From assembly GCA_030674185.1 (NCBI GenBank), contig CM060312.1:36406279-36470278 (forward strand): a stretch of 64,000 nucleotides of DNA. Direction: 5' to 3'. Each line of letters opens with the position of its first letter. Position 1 is the first letter of the stretch. The DNA is from Monoplex corrugatus. Lineage: Eukaryota; Mollusca; Gastropoda; Littorinimorpha; Ranellidae. The translations under genes and the position numbers were made by a program. The notes below the pieces were generated by a model. That model saw only the letters and a list, made by a program, of their open reading frames with translations. It made no database searches and was not told the DNA's origin. This document shows positions 59,105-64,000 of this stretch, in pieces.

Positions 59105-59141
59105 ACAAGCGCAAATGTTCGGCCAACTAGCCTTTGTCAAG
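59105..59141 (-). ncRNA. Degenerate hammerhead-ribozyme-like motif, copy at the 3' end
   Basis: Minus-strand order is TTGACAA, then a short hairpin GGC-TAGTTG-GCC, then GAACA, a loop and TGT. The hammerhead core is CUGANGA, stem II, GAAA, stem III, UH. Here the first C, the G of NGA and one A of GAAA differ, so cleavage is not expected. The call rests on the matching copy at 61400-61437 and on the known presence of hammerheads in Penelope-like elements. Confidence 0.4.
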
Positions 59142-59487
59142 CGCGAACGCACGGTCACAGACAAATCACAGACACCAAGCAATGGATAATAAAAACGGGA
59201 CTAAAAACTTCCCTGCCGCCTCGTCCAGTGGGTAAGAGATGGAATGCCCATGTCATCATGAGCAGTAGTAAGAAAAGGGGAGAGGGGAGGCAACTATGAT
59301 GTCAAAAGGGAAGTGAGATGAGTTCTGCAATTTTGAGAAGTGGCCATGCTATATCGGTATAGCCCTGTTCTGAAGAAGGCACAGGGCAAGAGCCAAGAGA
59401 TAAGGGAGTAGATTGTGCCCGGTGCCAAGAATGTGGTAGGCGTGGGAACAGGAAGAGACATGAAACGGCATGTCTGAATTTTGTTAC

Positions 59488-60369
59488 TTATGGTTTGTCA
59501 TTAAGACCATGTGGTTTGCGTGTTCCAAGTTTATTTATGAGGTGGGATTCTCTGTCTTTCCTGTCTATGGTGCTGTTATTGTGTAGAAGCCACAGACCTT
59601 TCACTCGGATGTCATTGATTGAGTGGTCTGATTGGTTGAAGTGATTGGGGATAGTTTTATCCCTTTAGTGGCGGATATCAGCCAAGTGTTCTTTGAAACG
59701 TGTGTCAAGGGTGCGTCCAGTTTCACCAATATACAATTGGGAACATTTAGAGTAGCTGATCAAGTAGACAATGTTATAAGTTTGAAAGTTGAAATGTTTT
59801 GTAATTCTCATATGAGATTTGGGGCCTTTGACTGTGGTGGCTGAGCACAAGAAAGGACAAGTCTTGCATTTAGGTTTGTTGCATGGAGAGATTCCTGGAG
59901 GTTGGCTGACTGGTTTGCTGAGATTCGAATGCACCAGCAAGTCGCGGAGATTTGTGTCTCTCTTGTAGACGATCAAAGGGCGCTTGTCAAAGGTTTCACC
60001 TGTAGTGGGACTGGATCGCAAAATGTTCCAGTTGGACAAGATGATCCTTTTTATGAGGTGCACGGACGGGTGGTAAACTAGACTGAGGACTGGCCGATCC
60101 TCTGTGACAGCTTTGGGCTTTGAATGGAGGGCATTTGGCCGAGAGACAGAGTTGACTTTTTTCCAGGCTTCATTGATGACCTCGGGTGGGTAATGTCTGC
60201 GCAGGAAAAATCTAGTCATTTCAACTGCTTTGTCCTGAAAATTGTCTTCGTCTGAGCAGAGGCGTCGTAGTCTCAAGAACTGCGAGTAGGGAATGCTGTT
60301 TCTGGTGTTGGAAGTGTGAGATGATTGGTAGTCCAGGTAGGAATGTGAGTCTGTAGGTTTGAAGCCCAA
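59488..60369 (-). pseudogene. Penelope-like element ORF, C-terminal part with GIY-YIG endonuclease
   Basis: From TTG at 60367-60369 the minus strand is open for 234 codons, after an upstream stop at 60373-60375. It begins with FKPTDSHSYL and IPYSQFLRLRRLC, the region that follows the RT palm in Penelope-like elements. A cysteine motif CNKPKCKTCPFLC lies near residues 158-172, and VYLISYSKCSQLYIGETGRT starts the GIY-YIG nuclease near residue 200. A TAA at 59665-59667 interrupts the domain. The same frame then continues for 58 codons, including DRKDRESHLINKLG, which carries the glutamate expected of the nuclease, to TAA at 59488-59490. Reading upstream of 60369, TDxxxxLGFKPTD-like similarity continues a few codons across the stop. 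The palm is absent, so the copy is dead. Confidence 0.85.
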
Positions 60370-61399
60370 ATTTTAAATTATGTCCGTTAACACAAGTTTT
60401 TAGTTTCGCAATCCTTCAAACTTACTTGAAATATGCAGTAAAAGTACATGTATCAGAGTAAAAAGAAGTTATACTGGAGAGGGTGGAGAAGCTATGGAGT
60501 AGAAGAAGGACGCGTGACTTGTTGAAGGTGGGGTGGTGGCTGATGGGGAGAACAGGAGGGGGAGTACAGATGGGAATGTGGCCGGTGGAATGAAGATCTG
60601 TGTTACTGTAAAGCATAAAAACAGGAAAAAAAAAAGAAAGGAGGGGTGGTGTCATTCTGAGAGGGAAGCTGACGAAAGTGTTCACTATGTAGAATTCATG
60701 GGTGAGTTTGTTTGTGAGCACTTGTTAACAAACGGACATTGCTGATTTGCGACCTTCTTGAATCAGACATCTTTACGATTTCACTGCAGTCAGACGCTGT
60801 CTCCACTAGAGCAGGTGAGCATCTTATCATTTTTAAGCTGACCTATGTAAAACGTTTCTTAAGAGTAGTATTCTTCCAGCGTTATTGAATATTATGGCAA
60901 CATATCTAGGTTAGCATGTTCGGTTATGTTGTGGCCATTAAAACAGTTCAAATAATATTTACAAACTGATCCCCTTTGCTGAATTTTGTACTTGAATTTG
61001 GTTAAATTTTAAGACTTATCTTCCTCTCTTAAAGCACCTGACTGTTTCAAGTATGCCTTCCAGTTCTTCTCCAATTCCTCTCCTGTCCTCTCTAAAATTG
61101 AGCTTTAGAAGCAGATTCGTTTTGTAGCCTTCAAAACACAACAGCACTTTTACGAGATCAGGACTAGTTTGTAAGTTATCTTTGAAAGACAGTAAGTCTT
61201 CCATTGGCCTTACCACTACTGATGGAATCTGACACATGTTGCCTCAGATTTTCACCCCTGATATTTCTGATAAATTTGATTGCAATCAGAATCAAAGCGA
61301 CTGCCAACGTTTAAGCATATACGAACCAGAAAAAACACGAAAGTAGAATTAGAACGCGTTTTATACATATACATAAAAGGAAGGAAAAAAAAAAACGAA
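60370..61399. other. Non-coding interior or flank of the Penelope-like element
   Basis: No RT motif is visible on either strand. A 73-codon minus-strand frame at 61016-61237 (contains EGYKTNLLLKLNFREDRR) is unrecognised and could be an exon or chance. 60530-60660 is purine-rich with a poly-A patch. Confidence 0.35.
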
Positions 61400-61437
61400 G
61401 ACAGGCGCAAATGTTCGTCCAACTGGACTTTGTCAGG
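61400..61437 (-). ncRNA. Degenerate hammerhead-ribozyme-like motif, copy at the 5' end
   Basis: Minus-strand order is CTGACAA, A, a perfect 4-bp hairpin GTCC-AGTT-GGAC, GAACA, TTTGCGCC and TGTC. With one extra A after GA the junction would read GAAACA..TGTC, giving a 3-bp stem III and a C at the cleavage position. As written, the core has A for G in NGA and lacks one A of GAAA. Stem I is not convincing. Probably an inactive relic. Confidence 0.42.
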
Positions 61438-62309
61438 CGTATACAAAAGACAGAACAGAATAAATATACAACGCTTAGCACACACAAAATAGAAAACGTC
61501 CCAAGCATATAATCCAGCAGGAGAAAATGGCCTGTATTTTAAAAAGATATATTCAATACGCGTTCTTTTTCTATGTTGTGTTTTTGTGAATGTTATTGCA
61601 TTTGTATTTAAATTATCCATTCCACCCATAATCTACTCCAACAAAAAGAGCAGTTAGCAGATCAGATAGGATATCTTAAGAAATAAGACCAGTGTATGTG
61701 TACTAGTAGACTTGGGACATTTTTTGCATCATGACAACATGATGCACTATAAATTGAGCATTCAGTCCTAACATCAAATCTGCAGGATTCAAACCAATTT
61801 CCTTTTGGCACTGAAAAAAGTCTTATCTGGTCCCCTCTTTTTCCATTGCTGAACACAACGGTAAAACCTACTCGATCACAAAACAATGCCGGACATCAAC
61901 ATGGTTTAGGATTATCAAGACCACCACATTTCATGGTAAAAAGATAGAGGTTGTGTCATAACCCTCTGTGCGTAAGCGGTAGGGAGTGTACTTTTACTTG
62001 GGGCTGTCATTATCAAGACATTGTCCATCTCTTCTGTCTTGCTACATAACGCCCTTTTACACCCAGGATGGACACTTATTCACAGCTGGGTGGACTGGAG
62101 GTTGCATGCATACGTTTTTCTCATTTCATATCGACCCCACGCAAACCATTCAGATTTTCACAATATACATGTAGTTACACTCACTGCAAAAATTCTCTGC
62201 CCCTTTCCCAGCTATTTCAACACTTGAAGTCGTGAAAAGATTTACCTGATCAATGGCAGTGAGCTCAACTGTCTGCCCTCGAAGAAGATATGAATAAACA
62301 CGCTTTGAG
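61438..62309. other. Unassigned DNA with one dispersed motif
   Basis: The CAGCTGGGTGGACTGGAGGT motif at about 62081-62103 is shared with about 2690-2712. No gene is recognised. Confidence 0.4.
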
Positions 62310-62550
62310 CTAACATGTCATGAAAATGTTGGAATTAATTTCCGAATGCCAAGGCATGAGAGTATCTTCATTTGATGAAGATCCCAGCTTTGATTCCCTC
62401 TTTGAACAGTCGTGTTAACAACTCACCTTGAGTTGACAGGTTATGAAATGTTGGATTTGATTTTCGAGTGCCAAGACATCAGAATATCTTCATTGGACAA
62501 ATGTCCTGACTTCGATTCCCGCTTAAAACAGTCCTGTTGACATTTGTTTC
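62310..62550 (+). repeat. Two tandem copies of a roughly 130-bp segment
   Basis: Copies at about 62310-62423 and 62440-62553 share ATGAAAATGTTGGA/ATGAAATGTTGGAT, GAGAGTATCTTCATT or similar, GATTCCC and AACAGTC.TGTTGAC. Each contains a TTTGATTCCCTC or TTCGATTCCCGC sequence resembling a Pol III B box, so they may be tRNA-derived SINE pieces. No A box is clear. Confidence 0.5.
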
Positions 62551-62756
62551 TCTCTGCAGATTTGAAAGAACTGGGCATCTGATGTCACTTCCCTCTCCGT
62601 GGACATTCAGCCTTGACCACGGTGCTCTTCTGACATGATGCCTGGTCTTCGCCTGCTTTCTTATCACTGGCTTCCTCTAATGGGTCACATCTGATGTTGT
62701 CCTGCTTCTGGTCACCACTCAGCGCCTCTATAAGGACATGGTATGTACAAGTGCTA
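62551..62756. other. Unassigned DNA between repeats
   Basis: A minus-strand frame here (62585-62730) is hydrophilic, with a possible upstream acceptor CCTTATAG. It is too weak to call as an exon. Confidence 0.3.
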
Positions 62757-63125
62757 TATTTACTGTATTTTGTTTTGTTCCTACCAATTATGATTTTATC
62801 CATTTTTGAATGTTATCTCAATCTCCTGACATTACTTTTGGATAGCCTTACATGAAGCACTAAGGCAAAATTTTTTTTAAGTCTAAGTATATGACATCGA
62901 CTGTAATTTTTTATCATCCAAAGTACCTTAAAATCCTCCATAGCTTCTAGTGACTGAGCTGTGTAAGACGTTTTTCTTTGTGAAACAATTCAGGCATTTT
63001 ATGAGTAGTTTATTGTCTTATGGATATACTTTCTATACAAGTTACCAGACTGTGGTATCCAGGGTATGATTCTTTTTCTTGTTTTAAGATAGCTGTTACA
63101 TCAGCTGACTTCCAGTCACTTTGAA
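62757..63125 (-). pseudogene. LINE reverse transcriptase fragment, decayed
   Basis: The minus strand reads SDWKSADVTAILKQEKES, YPGYHSLVTCIESI, then FHKEKRLTQLSH, VDVIYLDLKKNFALVLH and, after frame change, IQKWIKSxLVGTKQN. This is the order of the RT fingers and palm motif A of CR1/L2/Jockey-type LINEs: DWKxADVxxIxKKG, PGNYRPxSL, HGFxxxxSxxTQL, DxxYLDFxKAFDxVPH, WIxxWLxxRKQ. The motif A aspartate is kept but AF is changed to NF. Several stops and frame changes. The catalytic [FY]xDD region is not in this copy, and upstream similarity is lost beyond about 63125. Confidence 0.82.
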
Positions 63126-64000
63126 GGACTGTCCACATCATGTGTCAGTTGAACAGCTTACCAGAGAATTGACACAACTCTTGAAAGACTAGTTGATAAA
63201 GGAAAAGAAAGTCTATTTAGAACGACGCCAGATTGTCTCCAACACTAAACTGGTAGGCCTGCCTGACTAGTGTATAGTATGGCTTGAATTTGGGTCACGA
63301 AGTTGCGGGTTTTAGTTGTCCAAACTGTGAATACCAAACTATGTTCAGGGTTGATAAAGATGAAGTACAAAAAACAGTACTAGGAAATGTCCCTTGAAAA
63401 AAGAGGAAAGAACAGTAGTGAGGAATGTACAACCTTGCATTTACACGAAAAGGACGTAGGATTATGAAACAGCCTTGCCTTTTCTCAAAAAACTCTTTCA
63501 AGAAAGGAATGCTGACAAAAAGGTGCTAGAAATGAAAACTGTTTACAGTGCAGCATTAACAGTGTTCATACGAATTAAGGACACCCAATAAGATATTTGG
63601 TTAATTGAAATGATTTCATTATGCCAAAAAGGAAAGAGTTGTGTTAAGTGTTCAAACCGAATTTAAAATGATATGCATGTTACAAAATAAGAAGATACAT
63701 ATGAATACGCATACAAGCAACAGAATCATCGATTTTGTTGCATTGATAATTTCGATCTTCATCATCATCATCATCACATGATGATGCCTTTGATCTTACG
63801 CATGTAATTTCAAATGGTTCAGATAGGTGAGAGATTGCACATCAGTATTTAAGAATTGGGAGAGGTAAGTTGGAAGGAAACAGGCATAACACCTGGAAAG
63901 CATAAAATTATATATCCTGGTGGAAACAATGAAAAGGTACAGGTATCATAACGGACAATGACAAGTGAAAGTCTATCAAAGTATAATGGGTTATAGTAGA
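63126..64000. other. Unassigned DNA to the window end
   Basis: The first 100 bp or so may be the upstream part of the RT relic. An ATC-triplet patch forms a small palindrome CATCATCACATGATGATG near 63770-63787. No gene is recognised. Confidence 0.4.

Larger units (their letters stand above)
59006..61440 (-). mobile_element. Penelope-like retroelement remnant
   Basis: Minus-strand element whose parts in transcription order are a hammerhead-like motif (61437-61400), about 1 kb without recognisable coding (61399-60370), the C-terminal part of the ORF (60369-59488), a roughly 350-bp 3' region, a second hammerhead-like motif (59141-59105) and the boundary with LINE sequence at 59005. Repeated terminal motifs fit the pseudo-LTR arrangement described for Penelope-like elements. 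The RT catalytic core is missing. The upstream limit is uncertain, and no LINE sequence resumes beyond 61440. Confidence 0.6.

Noticed and set aside
62585..62803. 72-codon hydrophilic minus-strand frame with an acceptor-like CCTTATAG
   Set aside because: Overlaps a LINE relic at its start and a SINE-like repeat on the other side. No conserved motif.

Overview
The window looks like repeat-dominated genomic DNA of an invertebrate animal, most likely a lophotrochozoan and perhaps a gastropod mollusc. The grounds are very long (CA)n/(TG)n, (GA)n and tetranucleotide microsatellites, tRNA-headed SINE-like repeats, several decayed LINE families, a Penelope-like element with a GIY-YIG nuclease domain, and an assembly gap of exactly 100 N. 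No bacterial, organellar or viral gene is visible. I find no intact host protein-coding gene and no rRNA or functional tRNA gene. Every long open frame that I cannot tie to a transposon translates simple or tandem repeat, or is too short and featureless to defend. The species-level guess is inference.

Layout. 1-13.5 kb: low-copy DNA broken by microsatellites, with two minus-strand LINE 3' ends (7.2 and 10.0 kb), one SINE-like copy (0.6 kb), an imperfect AGT-trinucleotide field (10.6-11.4 kb) and stacked direct duplications ending in a transposon-like tail (11.9-13.2 kb). 13.97-16.39 kb: a 2.4-kb minisatellite of about 14-bp units. 17-19.6 kb: CA arrays around a 46-bp minisatellite. 20.69-20.89 kb: a nested palindromic MITE with TTAA ends. 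21.1-23.8 kb: a 2.7-kb minisatellite of 27/23-bp units. 24.2-25.2 kb: a minus-strand LINE C-terminus with a CCHC zinc motif, then a tRNA-Ser-like SINE. 26-27.2 kb: a compound GA/GT/CA/GACA/GGCA microsatellite block.

27.8-59.0 kb is the striking part: a higher-order tandem array. A partial leading unit is followed by three complete units of 8,689, 9,072 and 9,223 bp (anchors at 29761, 38450, 47522, 56745) and a truncated fourth. Each complete unit contains (i) a large inverted repeat whose arms are a GGCTGG-type minisatellite, with minus-strand exon-like segments around it; (ii) a degenerate LINE reverse-transcriptase palm on the plus strand; (iii) a GGCTGG minisatellite sitting inside the LINE reading frame; (iv) the LINE C-terminus and 3' region; and (v) three shorter sub-units of RT tail, minisatellite and LINE 3' region. 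All RT copies share the same stop codon just after the VDD catalytic motif. This fits amplification as passive tandem DNA rather than by active retrotransposition.

59.0-61.5 kb: a minus-strand Penelope-like element interrupts the RT of the fourth unit. It keeps the C-terminal part of its ORF and is bracketed by two copies of a degenerate hammerhead-ribozyme-like motif. 62.3-63.2 kb: a 130-bp tandem duplication and another minus-strand RT relic. Nothing here forms an operon or pathway. The biology visible is repeat birth, nesting, inversion and homogenisation.
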